Shown: positions 56,118 through 64,000 of the stretch, piece by piece
Layout: every line of letters starts with the position of its first letter
Numbering within the stretch: the stretch's first letter is position 1
Source of the DNA: Bacillus salipaludis
Lineage (GTDB): Bacteria; Bacillota; Bacilli; Bacillales_B; DSM-18226
Assembly (NCBI RefSeq): GCF_004358205.1
Contig: NZ_SMYO01000008.1
Location: 62,001-126,000, forward strand
Reading direction: 5' to 3'
DNA length: 64,000 bases
Translations under genes and position numbers: made by a program
The notes under the pieces: model-generated
The model's database searches: none
Seen by the model: the letters and a program-made list of their open reading frames with translations, nothing else
What the model was told of the DNA's origin: nothing

Positions 56118-56478
56118 ATAGCCTTCGTTTTAATTCTTCTAGTAAAACAATGGCATGATTAAAGATTGGATCCTTTGCACCATAAAGAAGTGTTACTCGG
56201 CCATTGGAGGTTAAATCGAAGATATGGTTAATCCCTTGTACCTTTTCTTCATCGTTCCGAAGTTCTTCCACATATCTCAACTTGAACTCCTCAAAAAGCT
56301 CCGGTTTATGGCAAAACCATTTCCTGAGTTCGCTGCTAGGAGCCACATCTTTCAGCCACTCATCTAGTTTTGCAGATTCCTTTGAGATTCCGCGAGGCCA
56401 AAGGCGATCAATTAAAATTCGATAACCATCCATTTCATCATAAGGGTCATAGATTCTTTTTAAAAATATATCAGCCAT
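56116..56478 (-). CDS. DUF488 family protein
   Basis: 120 residues. Signature stretches are RIYDPYDEMDGYRILIDRLWPRG, WLKDVAPSSELRKWF and RVTLLYGAKDPIFNHAIVL, typical of small DUF488 (YeaO-like) proteins. ATG 56478 follows AAAGGGGTAAAAACT; a longer frame to 56514 lacks a ribosome site. Cytoplasmic; function not established. Confidence 0.85.
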   Translation of the reverse strand: MADIFLKRIYDPYDEMDGYRILIDRLWPRGISKESAKLDEWLKDVAPSSELRKWFCHKPELFEEFKLRYVEELRNDEEKVQGINHIFDLTSNGRVTLLYGAKDPIFNHAIVLLEELKRRL

Positions 56479-56566
56479 AGTTTTTACCCCTTTTAAATAT
56501 TCTGATCCGTCCATTTAATTATATAATTTACATACGCTAGAAGGGAAATTCTCCTATGAATCTCTT

Positions 56567-56914
56567 CTATTGCTTCCAGAAATACATAAAAAGCTTATTA
56601 ACTAAAAGCAAGCTCCCCAGGATCCAGGCCATTTCTGGCTTCCCGACTGTAACGAGTAATAGGACTGGCAAACCAAACACAATGATTTCTAAAATTAAAT
56701 GAACTGGTTCTGATAATTGAATAGCTGCCTTTGGAGCACCCATTAGTCCCCAAATAACCGCGACCACCAAAGGAGTACCAATCGCTAGTAACCATTGAAG
56801 TAACGGACTATTTCCCGTTTTATAACCCCAATATCCCCACACATAAAGTGAAGTCAGTTCCAATAAAAATCTCAGTAGCAGATTTAAAGACTGTAATCCG
56901 GCAAGCAAACTCAT
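56567..56914 (-). CDS. YrdB-like DUF2568 membrane protein
   Basis: 115 residues with four hydrophobic helices, matching the DUF2568 (B. subtilis YrdB) family: LRFLLELTSLYVWGYWGY, VVAVIWGLMGAPKA and EPVHLILEIIVFGLPVLLL. The family is small and uncharacterised. Starts at ATG 56914 behind AAGGAGGAGACAACTA. Single gene. Confidence 0.8.
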   Translation of the reverse strand: MSLLAGLQSLNLLLRFLLELTSLYVWGYWGYKTGNSPLLQWLLAIGTPLVVAVIWGLMGAPKAAIQLSEPVHLILEIIVFGLPVLLLVTVGKPEMAWILGSLLLVNKLFMYFWKQ

Positions 56915-57065
56915 TTAGTTGTCTCCTCCTTATGAATTATTTATAAGCATCTTCATTACAACCTCACACTAATTATATTAATAATATAACTAATAATATT
57001 AGTTAAAACAAGCAATAAAACCATTTTTTTCTAAAAGGTTTTTATAAGTAAACTAAAATTAAAAT

Positions 57066-57107
57066 AAAAAGGTACCAGCAATTTATTTTGCTGGTACCTT
57101 TTTTATT
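57066..57107 (-). terminator. Terminator of the LLM oxidoreductase gene
   Basis: AAAAAGGTACCAGCAA-TTTA-TTTTGCTGGTACCTTTTTT, a near-perfect stem working on both strands. Confidence 0.85.
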
Positions 57108-57160
57108 ACGATCATAGAAAAATATAAATCAGTAAGATTCACTTAAAGGTTATGGTTTGT

Positions 57161-58255
57161 TTATTTGTCAGCTTGGGCAGCCAATTTTGAATTTTTTGTT
57201 TCCTTTCGAACGACTGGAGCTACCTTCGTTGCCAACAACTCAATGTTTTCAGCTACTTTTTTAAACGGCATTCCACCTATATCCATTTGTGCAATAAAGC
57301 GTTGATGTCCAAAAAGTTCATATTGGGTTAGAATTTTTTCAATGATTTGTTGAGGACTTCCGACAAATAATGCTGTATCCGGTCCGGCGAGCTGTTCGAA
57401 TTCTTCTCGGCTCATGTGATTTCTTCCTTGCTCTTTACTGAAAAAATCCCGGTAATGTGCATAATAAGGATAATATTCGTCTTTCGCCTGCTGGGTCGTT
57501 TCCCCAATAAACGCGTGTCCCGTTACAGCCACCTTCAAATCTTCCGGCGCATGACCGGACTCCCTCGATGTCAGGCGGTATACATCCACAAGCGGTTTAA
57601 ATCGTTTCGGATCTCCGCCAAGAATGGCCATGGTTAAACCCGTACCGAATTTACCCGCACGTTCTGCGCTTTCAAGAGAACCTCCCGCCCCTACCCAAAA
57701 GGGAATGCCTTTTTGCACAGGACGAGGTGCAATTTCTGCATCAAACAACGGCGTCCGAAAATGGCCGTTCCAGGTCACTTTTTCATTAGAATTTAATTTT
57801 AAAAATAAATCAATATTCTCTTCAAATAAACCGTCATAATTGTCCAAATCATATCCGAACAATGAAAAGGATTCTACAAAAGCACCCCGCCCTGCTATAA
57901 CTTCAGCACGACCGTTGGATAAAAGATCCAGTGTAGCAAAATCTTCAAATAACCGGACAGGGTCCACAGTTCCCAATACAGTTGTGGTACTTGCCAGTTT
58001 AATCCGCTTTGTAACCTGCGATATGGCAGACAATACAACTGGCGGCGATGAAATCGCATAGTCTAAACGATGATGTTCACCAACACCAAAAACATCCAGA
58101 CCAGCTTCATCAGCCATTCTTGCTGCTTCAATAATTTCTTTCAATCTCTCACTTGCATGAATCGTTTTCCCTGATTGGGGATCTGGTACTAAATCCCCTA
58201 ATGTATAAATTCCAATCTCCATACCATAATGTTCATCTGCCAAAATTATCTTCAT
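57161..58255 (-). CDS. LLM-class flavin-dependent oxidoreductase
   Basis: 364-residue luciferase-like (bacterial luciferase alpha fold) monooxygenase that uses reduced FMN. Family stretches are EIGIYTLGDLVPDPQ, ARMADEAGLDVFGVGEHHRLDYAISSPPVVLSAI, VRLFEDFATLDLLSNGRAEVIAGRGAF and GIPFWVGAGGSLESAERAG. Substrate cannot be inferred; members act on sulfonates, alkanes and many xenobiotics. Single gene, starting at ATG 58255 behind GGAGGGGA. Confidence 0.88.
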   Translation of the reverse strand: MKIILADEHYGMEIGIYTLGDLVPDPQSGKTIHASERLKEIIEAARMADEAGLDVFGVGEHHRLDYAISSPPVVLSAISQVTKRIKLASTTTVLGTVDPVRLFEDFATLDLLSNGRAEVIAGRGAFVESFSLFGYDLDNYDGLFEENIDLFLKLNSNEKVTWNGHFRTPLFDAEIAPRPVQKGIPFWVGAGGSLESAERAGKFGTGLTMAILGGDPKRFKPLVDVYRLTSRESGHAPEDLKVAVTGHAFIGETTQQAKDEYYPYYAHYRDFFSKEQGRNHMSREEFEQLAGPDTALFVGSPQQIIEKILTQYELFGHQRFIAQMDIGGMPFKKVAENIELLATKVAPVVRKETKNSKLAAQADK

Positions 58256-58334
58256 TCCCCTCCATAATTCAGAAAAGAAAATTTGTTATTAGTATGCATT
58301 CCATGATAGCTTTCATTCATTGCTAGCCTGAAAG

Positions 58335-58577
58335 CTAATCCTCATCCTTCACATCAAGATCTTCCGGAATTGGCTCATTTAAGATTTCCTCGACTAGTTG
58401 TTTGTATTTTTCCATCTGCCTCAAATGCGTACTAAATTGGTCCTTATAAATTAAATATTCAGTTCCGTCATAGAGGGCACGAATTTTTCGCTTCTGCACG
58501 AGCTTTTCTACAGTTGAAACCGGGACAGATAAATACTCTGCTGTTTCTTTTATAGTTAAATACACTTTAAAGTTCAT
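58335..58577 (-). CDS. Excisionase-type helix-turn-helix protein
   Basis: 80 residues. The N-terminal 60 form a MerR/excisionase-like winged helix: YLTIKETAEYLSVPVSTVEKLVQKRKIRALYDG. The C-terminal tail is acidic (EPIPEDLDVKDED). Last gene of a three-gene operon with two peptidases and overlapping the P1 peptidase gene by 4 bp, so it is not a phage excisionase by context; a local regulator is more likely. Confidence 0.8.
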   Translation of the reverse strand: MNFKVYLTIKETAEYLSVPVSTVEKLVQKRKIRALYDGTEYLIYKDQFSTHLRQMEKYKQLVEEILNEPIPEDLDVKDED

Positions 58578-59602
58578 TCCTTTTTAAAATAAAGTTGGTT
58601 AACAACACGGCCATTACGCCCCTTTGTGGTCTCAGCCTGTGACAAGGAGTTAAGAATCGCCTCCTCGGCGGCCTCAGCAGCTCCCATAAAAAGCTGATTC
58701 ATGATCGAATGGTCTTCGCGAAGTTGTGTGTGCATCTCCAAAGGGCCCTCAGAAAAATGAAGAATTTTATGTGCCGTTGAAAAAGCAATCACAATATCTC
58801 CGCTCCCATGGCTGAAATGGCTGCCTGTCCTTCCTAAGCCAATTCCGCAGCGCTTAGCCACACGCTTAAGCTGCCGGTCGCTTAACGGCGCATCTGTCGC
58901 AAGAACAATGATTATCGAGCCATCAGCCGGTTCCGAAAGAGCTTCTCCTTCACCAAAATAACGTGCCCATTGAAACTCTTCTTTTTTTCCAAAATTGCTT
59001 AGAACAAGGCAGCCAATCGTATACTCTTCAAATTTACGTGAAGACGTTCCAATCCCGCCTTTATAGCCAAAACACACCATCCCCTTTCCGGCACCAACAG
59101 CCCCTTCCCTAGCAGGCTCAGCGGTTGCTTTTCGAATGGCTTCCACAGCATGCTCTGGCTTTACCGGAAAAAGCCGAATTGAATTAAGATAGCTGTCATT
59201 GCATTCACCGACAACCACATTGATCGTTCCTGTTGTCTCTCCAATTTCGGGATTGTCCTCAAGCATATATTGAAGTGTCCCCTGCGTAACCGCCGGAACA
59301 GCAAAGGTATTCGTTAACAGAATGGGTGATTCAAGCACTCCTAGTTCATTGATTTGCACTAGACCCGTGGTTTTCCCAAATCCATTAAGGACGTGGCAGG
59401 AGGCCGTGACTTTTTCCCGAAACAAATTTCCGTTATGCGGCAATATGGCAGTAACTCCTGTACAGGCATACTCATTCCCCGATGCATCCAGAGGGTAATC
59501 CAACGTTACATGTCCTACCCTAACCCCTGCTACATCGGTAATACAGTTCTTTTCACCTGTTGGCAGTTTCCCGATTCTTAAACCAGCCCCCCTTATCTTC
59601 AT
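58574..59602 (-). CDS. P1 (S58/DmpA) family aminopeptidase
   Basis: 342-residue Ntn-hydrolase-like peptidase of the DmpA family, which self-cleaves before a Ser or Thr nucleophile and cuts beta- or D-amino-acid peptides. Recognisable stretches are ITDVAGVRVGHVTL, TGVTAILPHNGNLF, VVVGECNDSYLN and GAVGAGKGMVCFGYKGGIGTSSR; the likely cleavage region is SGDIVIAFSTAH. It overlaps the dipeptidase gene by 4 bp (ATGA) and the HTH gene by 4 bp, indicating a tight operon for peptide turnover. Confidence 0.85.
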   Translation of the reverse strand: MKIRGAGLRIGKLPTGEKNCITDVAGVRVGHVTLDYPLDASGNEYACTGVTAILPHNGNLFREKVTASCHVLNGFGKTTGLVQINELGVLESPILLTNTFAVPAVTQGTLQYMLEDNPEIGETTGTINVVVGECNDSYLNSIRLFPVKPEHAVEAIRKATAEPAREGAVGAGKGMVCFGYKGGIGTSSRKFEEYTIGCLVLSNFGKKEEFQWARYFGEGEALSEPADGSIIIVLATDAPLSDRQLKRVAKRCGIGLGRTGSHFSHGSGDIVIAFSTAHKILHFSEGPLEMHTQLREDHSIMNQLFMGAAEAAEEAILNSLSQAETTKGRNGRVVNQLYFKKE

Positions 59603-60534
59603 CTTCCAATTCCCGGTCTCTTATCTAGGAAGTTTTGGCCGGCAAAGCCTCTAACCTCTGATTCGGAATAATGCTTTAATAATTCATTAATGAGGTTTTG
59701 GCTCTTCGATGCATCTTCCAAATCTATAATAAATTCAGAAATCCCATCAAAATCCGAACCCAATCCAATCTGTTTTACACCGCCAAGTGAACAAAAATGG
59801 TCAATATGTTTAATAAGATCTGCGATGGTTGCTTCTCCCTCTTCTTTTACAAAGGGAGGATTATAGACAACATGAATTAACCCGTCCTTTTTAAACATTT
59901 CCACAGCCATTTCATCCGTTAGATTCCGTCGATGGTTGCAAAGCGTTCTTGAGTTGGAATGACTGGCAATTGGATATTTTGCAATCTCCATTACATCCCA
60001 AAATGCCCGGTCGCAAAGATGGGAAACGTCTGTTAGGATTTTATGATTATTATGGAACTTGACGATTTTTTTCCCAAAATGGGTAAGTCCAGCACCGCGT
60101 GGTTCCCCCGCTCCATCTGCTGCAAGGTTGGCATTATTCCAAGTCAGGCCGACCGAACGAACTCCAAGCTGATAAAGAATATTCAGCTTCGCTAAATCAT
60201 TGCCAATTGCATCAACACCTTCAAGCGTTAACATCGCGCCAATCTGACCAAGCTTAAGATTGTCAAAATCTGACCACTCCCGTATCTGAACCATATCTGG
60301 GTTCTTCCCAAGAACCTCCTTGTAAAAATAATCAATTTGCTGAAGGGCTTCTTGGAATTTTTGATCAGAAGGAATATCCGGTTCGATAAAAATCGCAAAG
60401 CACTGAACTTTCACTTTTCCTTTATGTAAACGTGCTTTATTCGTCTCTAATTCAGGGGCATCGGCAAAACGCAGTCTTCCCTTCCCCTCTGATAGCTTAA
60501 GTAATGCATCACAATGCAGGTCGATGATATTCAT
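59599..60534 (-). CDS. Membrane dipeptidase (M19, renal dipeptidase family)
   Basis: 311-residue zinc dipeptidase able to cleave L-X/D-X dipeptides. Metal ligands are visible in IIDLHCDALL, TLEGVDAIG, DVSHLCDRAFWDV and ASHSNSRTLCNHRRNL; the substrate block GLGSDFDGI is near the end. ATG 60534 is chosen because AAAAGGAGCTTTCAAT precedes it; the frame extends 19 codons further without a ribosome site. First gene of the peptidase operon. Confidence 0.9.
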   Translation of the reverse strand: MNIIDLHCDALLKLSEGKGRLRFADAPELETNKARLHKGKVKVQCFAIFIEPDIPSDQKFQEALQQIDYFYKEVLGKNPDMVQIREWSDFDNLKLGQIGAMLTLEGVDAIGNDLAKLNILYQLGVRSVGLTWNNANLAADGAGEPRGAGLTHFGKKIVKFHNNHKILTDVSHLCDRAFWDVMEIAKYPIASHSNSRTLCNHRRNLTDEMAVEMFKKDGLIHVVYNPPFVKEEGEATIADLIKHIDHFCSLGGVKQIGLGSDFDGISEFIIDLEDASKSQNLINELLKHYSESEVRGFAGQNFLDKRPGIGR

Positions 60535-60688
60535 ATTGAAAGCTCCTTTTAAAAAGAAATAAAAGATACACCCATTATACTTCTCTTCCACGTAAAAAAC
60601 AGGTACTTGATTTAAGAGTAAAAATATTTGCTTTTATCCATACTAACTGTCAAGCTAAGAAGAAAAGAACTTTAAACAGGAGATTAAT

Positions 60689-61066
60689 ATGATTGAGATT
60701 AAGACTTCAACGATCAGTGCAGGAGAGTTTAATCGGGGCGTATTTGCCACTTGTGATATTGCGGAAGGGGAATTGATTCATGAAGCCCCGGTCATTTCTT
60801 ATCCGAATGAAGAACATGAACACATCGAAAAGACACTTCTTGCGGATTATGCCTTTGAGTATGGGAAAAACCATACAGCCATTTTATTAGGATATGGGAT
60901 GCTGTTTAACCATTCATACACACCCAATGCCAGGTATGAGATTAACTTTGATAATCACACCTTTGATTTCTATGCCTACAAAGATATTAAAGCAGGAGAA
61001 GAAATCTTCATTAATTATAATGGTGATGTCGATATCGATGATCCTCTCTGGTTTGATAAAGAATAA
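60689..61066 (+). CDS. SET-domain protein (putative lysine methyltransferase)
   Basis: 125 residues consisting almost entirely of a SET domain. FNRGVFATCDIAEGELIHEAP forms the N-SET strand, LFNHSYTPNARYEI contains the NHS motif (74-76) that binds SAM and forms the pseudoknot, and AGEEIFINY ends with the catalytic-type Tyr110. Eukaryotic SET enzymes methylate lysines; bacterial short SET proteins are sparse and mostly unstudied. No post-SET zinc site. ATG 60689 follows CAGGAGATTAAT. Single gene, divergent from the peptidase operon. Confidence 0.85.
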   Translation: MIEIKTSTISAGEFNRGVFATCDIAEGELIHEAPVISYPNEEHEHIEKTLLADYAFEYGKNHTAILLGYGMLFNHSYTPNARYEINFDNHTFDFYAYKDIKAGEEIFINYNGDVDIDDPLWFDKE

Positions 61067-61108
61067 CAAAATCCTCTCGGCGAAGAACGCGAGAGGATTT
61101 CGTTTTGT
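61067..61108. terminator. Bidirectional terminator
   Basis: AAATCCTCTCG-N10-CGAGAGGATTT between the SET gene and the convergent permease gene. Confidence 0.75.
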
Positions 61109-61111
61109 AAT

Positions 61112-62422
61112 TTAGTTCAAATATATAGCAGGATTTTTTTTCTCCCGAAATACCACATGTTCTAATAGTAAACATAAAATTAGACCAACAAGTAGGCCAT
61201 TGGCCATGATATTACGCAGCCATGGAGCAATCGTTTCAAACGCAGCGGTCGGGACAAACATCATTCCAATCCCAGCCATTAACGAAAGACCAATTACTAG
61301 TAAATTTCTCGACGATGGTTCCTGCCCCATGAGATCACGGATGCCAAAGCCCATCATTTGAGAAAATAGAATAAATAGGGATGTATAGGCAACCTCCATT
61401 GGCAAGTGAGAAAAAAACTCACCAATGTATGGAAAAAAGCTAGAAATCACAATTAAAACCGCCCCAACCACAATGGGACTTTTTTCTTTAATTCCTGTGG
61501 TTCCAATGAATCCTGCAGAAATGGATAATGGCACAACTCCTACTACAGAAAAGAGTCCTGAGAGAAATAAATTGACCCCATTGCCGAAAATCCCTTTTGA
61601 ATACTCGCGTGGCTTTATCTCCTTATCTATAGCAGTCCCAACCACTAGTATACTTGCAATTACATTAGAAATTAAGATAATGGCAGTGATGACAGAAGTT
61701 AGGACAATCCCGAAATCAAACTGTGGTTCACCCCAGGTAAATACTTTCGGAGTAGCAAACCATCCTGCGGGCTCATACGTTTTTCCTGGTTGAATTAATC
61801 CTAAGAAATGAAATAATAACCAGCCGATCACAATTCCAATTAAAGGTCCCATGCTCCTCAGAATTCCTTTTGCCTTTAAGGAAAAAAATAAAATTACAAC
61901 GATTTCTATTAAACATATACCAATAATTTTCCCATTTAGATGATTCGTTTCGGTAATTCCCAGCATGCTTTTTATAAAGGAACCGCTCATTTGGCTGACG
62001 AGCAAAATTAAATAGACTCCAGTTACAATAGGGGTAAACAAATTTGTAACTTTTTCGATTATTGGTGAAAAACCCAATATCACTAAAATAATTCCTGCAA
62101 TGACTAGACCCAATTCTAATTGCTGCAATAAATGCTCTTTTTCAGACCCCATGGAACCAAGAACAATGAACAAAGCCCACCACATACCGGCAGCACCTTC
62201 TACCACTTGAAGACGGTGTCCAAAGAACAACTGGACTAAGGTAGCTGCCCCCGTTACAAATAGCATGCGTTGCATAAAAGTTGAGATTTCGGCGGGAGAC
62301 ATATGAAAAGCTGCCCCGACGACTATAGGGACGGCAATAATATTGGTGAGCATAAAGACTGACCACTGAATGCCTTGAATTCCAGTCAAAAATCCACTTC
62401 CCGTTTTTGTGAAATTACTCAT
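61112..62422 (-). CDS. NCS2-family nucleobase permease
   Basis: 436 residues, about fourteen helices, of the nucleobase-ascorbate (UraA/PbuX) transporter family. Seen are GIQGIQWSVFMLTNIIAVPIVVGAAF, the loop VVEGAAGMWWALFIVLGSMGS, and the C-terminal half with FGNGVNLFLSGLFSVVGVVPLSISAGFIGTTGI, which aligns with the substrate-site region of the family. Length fits PbuX/PyrP. The gene context (SBF symporter and rhodanese upstream) does not indicate purine or uracil, so substrate is left open. Confidence 0.82.
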   Translation of the reverse strand: MSNFTKTGSGFLTGIQGIQWSVFMLTNIIAVPIVVGAAFHMSPAEISTFMQRMLFVTGAATLVQLFFGHRLQVVEGAAGMWWALFIVLGSMGSEKEHLLQQLELGLVIAGIILVILGFSPIIEKVTNLFTPIVTGVYLILLVSQMSGSFIKSMLGITETNHLNGKIIGICLIEIVVILFFSLKAKGILRSMGPLIGIVIGWLLFHFLGLIQPGKTYEPAGWFATPKVFTWGEPQFDFGIVLTSVITAIILISNVIASILVVGTAIDKEIKPREYSKGIFGNGVNLFLSGLFSVVGVVPLSISAGFIGTTGIKEKSPIVVGAVLIVISSFFPYIGEFFSHLPMEVAYTSLFILFSQMMGFGIRDLMGQEPSSRNLLVIGLSLMAGIGMMFVPTAAFETIAPWLRNIMANGLLVGLILCLLLEHVVFREKKNPAIYLN

Positions 62423-62445
62423 TCATCTTTACTCCTTTTTAACAA

Positions 62446-63420
62446 CTATACAGCAACAGATTTAGATTCTCGGTGTCCAATCTTTCTATCATAATATTTA
62501 TTTAAAAAATGTCCATTTAATGATGCTAAAATTTGTTGGAATAGCATGCCGACCACGACAGGAACGGCTACTGCAGCAGGGAAATAAGAAACGGCAATAA
62601 CAGCTCCTGCACTAATATTCCGCATTCCTCCGGTAAAAGTTAATGTAATCACAGTATCACGGTCACTTTTAATTAACCGTCCTAGGAAAAAGGAAAATAA
62701 ATAACCAGTAAGGGCAATGAAAAATACCACCAAGGTAATAAGGACTAATTTTAGATGGGCATGCCGCAAATAGGGGGCAACAACAGAGCCGTTTAACATT
62801 ACAACGACCCCCATGCAAATTTTTGAAAAAGGAGCAAGCTTTGAACCTAGTTGCTCCTTAATCCTTCCCTTCGTTAGCTGATTAAAGAACATACCGATTA
62901 ACGAAGGAATGACCACCATTCCAAATAACCCCTTCATAATACTTATGAAATCCATGTCGATTTTTTGGCCCATGAAAAGAGAAATGGAGTAAGGAACAAT
63001 GAGTGGGGAAAGTAATGTATCCACTAAAATAATCGATAAGGTCAACGGAATATTTCCTTTGTAAATTGATACCCAAATAAAACTTGTGACACCTGTTGGA
63101 ATGACCATAGCTAGGATTAACCCTGTGATTGTAAAGTCATCACCGTAAAAGGCAACATGCCCCACCCCCCAGGCCCAAAGCGGCATGAACACATGTAAAA
63201 TGCACATAGCTAAGAATACAGGGAATGGATGGGTAATTACCTCTGTTAGCGATTTAAAATTGGAACTTAGGCTCCCGGAAAAGGTCATAAATGAAAATAA
63301 CCAAGGGATTAAATAGGAAAAGTCCTTTAGATAAACACTTAATATAACTCCTAGGATGACGCTGATGGGTGTTATCAAAGGCATAATTTTTTCTAGTTGC
63401 TTATTTAATCTTTGCAGCAT
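62446..63420 (-). CDS. Bile acid:sodium symporter family transporter (YocS-like)
   Basis: 324 residues, about ten helices, of the SBF family. Visible are the broken-helix stretch VIPTGVTSFIWVSIYKGNIPLTLSIILVDTLLSPLIVP and TFTGGMRNISAGAVIAVSYFP, which correspond to the crossing Na+-site helices. It resembles B. subtilis YocS. The natural substrate in bacteria is an organic anion, possibly a keto acid or pantothenate-like compound. It lies 15 bp after the rhodanese gene and 23 bp before the NCS2 permease gene. Confidence 0.87.
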   Translation of the reverse strand: MLQRLNKQLEKIMPLITPISVILGVILSVYLKDFSYLIPWLFSFMTFSGSLSSNFKSLTEVITHPFPVFLAMCILHVFMPLWAWGVGHVAFYGDDFTITGLILAMVIPTGVTSFIWVSIYKGNIPLTLSIILVDTLLSPLIVPYSISLFMGQKIDMDFISIMKGLFGMVVIPSLIGMFFNQLTKGRIKEQLGSKLAPFSKICMGVVVMLNGSVVAPYLRHAHLKLVLITLVVFFIALTGYLFSFFLGRLIKSDRDTVITLTFTGGMRNISAGAVIAVSYFPAAVAVPVVVGMLFQQILASLNGHFLNKYYDRKIGHRESKSVAV

Positions 63421-63435
63421 GAAGATCTCTCCCCA

Positions 63436-63783
63436 CTATTTTTCCAGCGATTTTTGATATTCCTTCCATGCCGAAAGGCCACCCTCTAAAACTTTGACTT
63501 TATAATCAAGGCTGCTTAGGATATTAGCACATTTCGCTGCAGAATTTCCTGTCGTACAGGTAACGATGATTTCCTCTTCCCTTGGAAGGGATAATTTCGC
63601 TTCCTCTTTTGTTTCCTCTACTCCAAAAATAATCGTTTTAGGAATATTGAGGTTTTCAATTTGAGGGGCTGCTATGTGTTCAGCCTGATATTTATCTTCA
63701 GCTCGGACATCAAGAAGCAAAACCTTTTCATTTCTTTCTAAACGTTCATGTAATTCTTTTGGCGTAATTTTTTCTGTTGTCAA
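63436..63783 (-). CDS. Rhodanese-like sulfurtransferase domain protein
   Basis: 115-residue single rhodanese domain. The active-site loop is TCTTGNSA, with the nucleophilic Cys expected to carry persulfide; the first block is EKVLLLDVRAEDKYQAEHIAAPQIENLNIP. TTG 63783 follows GGAGGTGTTTAAG; a longer frame to 63813 would include the ribosome site. First gene of a three-gene operon with an SBF symporter and an NCS2 permease. Delivers or removes sulfane sulfur; partner unknown. Confidence 0.85.
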   Translation of the reverse strand: MTTEKITPKELHERLERNEKVLLLDVRAEDKYQAEHIAAPQIENLNIPKTIIFGVEETKEEAKLSLPREEEIIVTCTTGNSAAKCANILSSLDYKVKVLEGGLSAWKEYQKSLEK

Positions 63784-63813
63784 CTTAAACACCTCCAATA
63801 CAAAGAATAGCAC

Positions 63814-64000
63814 AAATTCCAGTAAATTAAAGTATTTCGTCTACCAAAATATATCCATTTTTACTTTGTGTGAAAGGTCCCCCGGCTCCATACGTCTTAA
63901 GTCTTAAAAAGAATTAAATCTCCAGTACATTGTGAGAAATACCTTTCCCCTATAAGATGTATTTAGAGATAAAAACTGGAAATAAGGTGGGGGAAAAGAT
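63814..64000. other. Right-edge intergenic segment
   Basis: AT-rich sequence without a gene. The last bases, AAGGTGGGGGAAAAGAT, look like a ribosome site, so a rightward gene may start just beyond the window. Confidence 0.3.

Noticed and set aside
58335..58577. Phage excisionase indicating an integrated element
   Set aside because: The gene overlaps a peptidase operon and there is no integrase, attachment repeat or phage gene nearby.

Overview
The window looks like chromosome of a low-GC Gram-positive endospore-former of the Bacillaceae (Bacillus/Neobacillus type). The signs are strong AGGAGG-type ribosome sites, frequent TTG/GTG starts, TnrA/GlnR boxes, CcpA cre sites, an S-box and a T-box, and many Bacillus-type families (YfkAB, YocS-like, hemolysin III/DUF1836, DUF3892). 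I see no rRNA, tRNA, CRISPR array, prophage or complete insertion sequence. Most of the window is ordinary core and niche-metabolism gene content.

Layout. 1-8.6 kb: an amino-acid permease cut by the left edge, a MITE-like repeat, a sporulation-kinase-type histidine kinase, a lipoprotein/ATP-grasp ligase/DUF350 cluster, a YugO-type K+ channel and a second permease. 8.6-15.3 kb: an orphan sigma-A promoter driving a possible structured RNA, a split ThrE exporter, and a ribose-type ABC transporter behind a SAM-I (S-box) riboswitch. 15.4-20.5 kb: an MFS transporter broken at an A7 run, radical SAM YfkAB, RecQ and a 57-aa membrane peptide. 20.5-24.5 kb: a beta-oxidation operon with a candidate cre site. 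24.6-32.4 kb: a GDSL esterase with an LPDTA sortase signal, a truncated PAS protein, a hydroxyacid dehydrogenase, GDPD, and a 914-residue protein with a dynamin-type GTPase. 32.4-35.8 kb: a polar amino-acid ABC transporter with tandemly duplicated binding proteins.

36.1-40.2 kb is a nitrogen-control island: two tiny genes, tnrA, amtB, a GlnD-like DUF294 nucleotidyltransferase and a DnaQ-type exonuclease. It carries four perfect TnrA/GlnR boxes and no glnK. 40.4-51.1 kb is the branched-chain amino-acid locus ilvD - T-box - ilvB-ilvH-ilvC-leuA-leuB-leuC-leuD, with cre and a weak CodY-like site in front of ilvD. 51.1-64 kb holds assorted small and secreted proteins, a DUF1836/hemolysin III divergent pair, an LLM flavin oxidoreductase, a peptidase operon, a SET-domain protein, and a rhodanese/SBF/NCS2 operon.

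The least explained structure is non-coding. Three intergenic arrays (about 5.65, 10.3 and 15.1 kb) are built of 51-52-bp units, each holding a 9-bp-stem hairpin, and the stem sequence differs between arrays while pairing is kept. A separate exact 21-bp-period array lies after leuD. The best candidates for undescribed biology are these arrays, the AmtB-nucleotidyltransferase-exonuclease unit, the lipoprotein/ATP-grasp/DUF350 cluster, the S-box-controlled sugar-type transporter and the orphan RNA.
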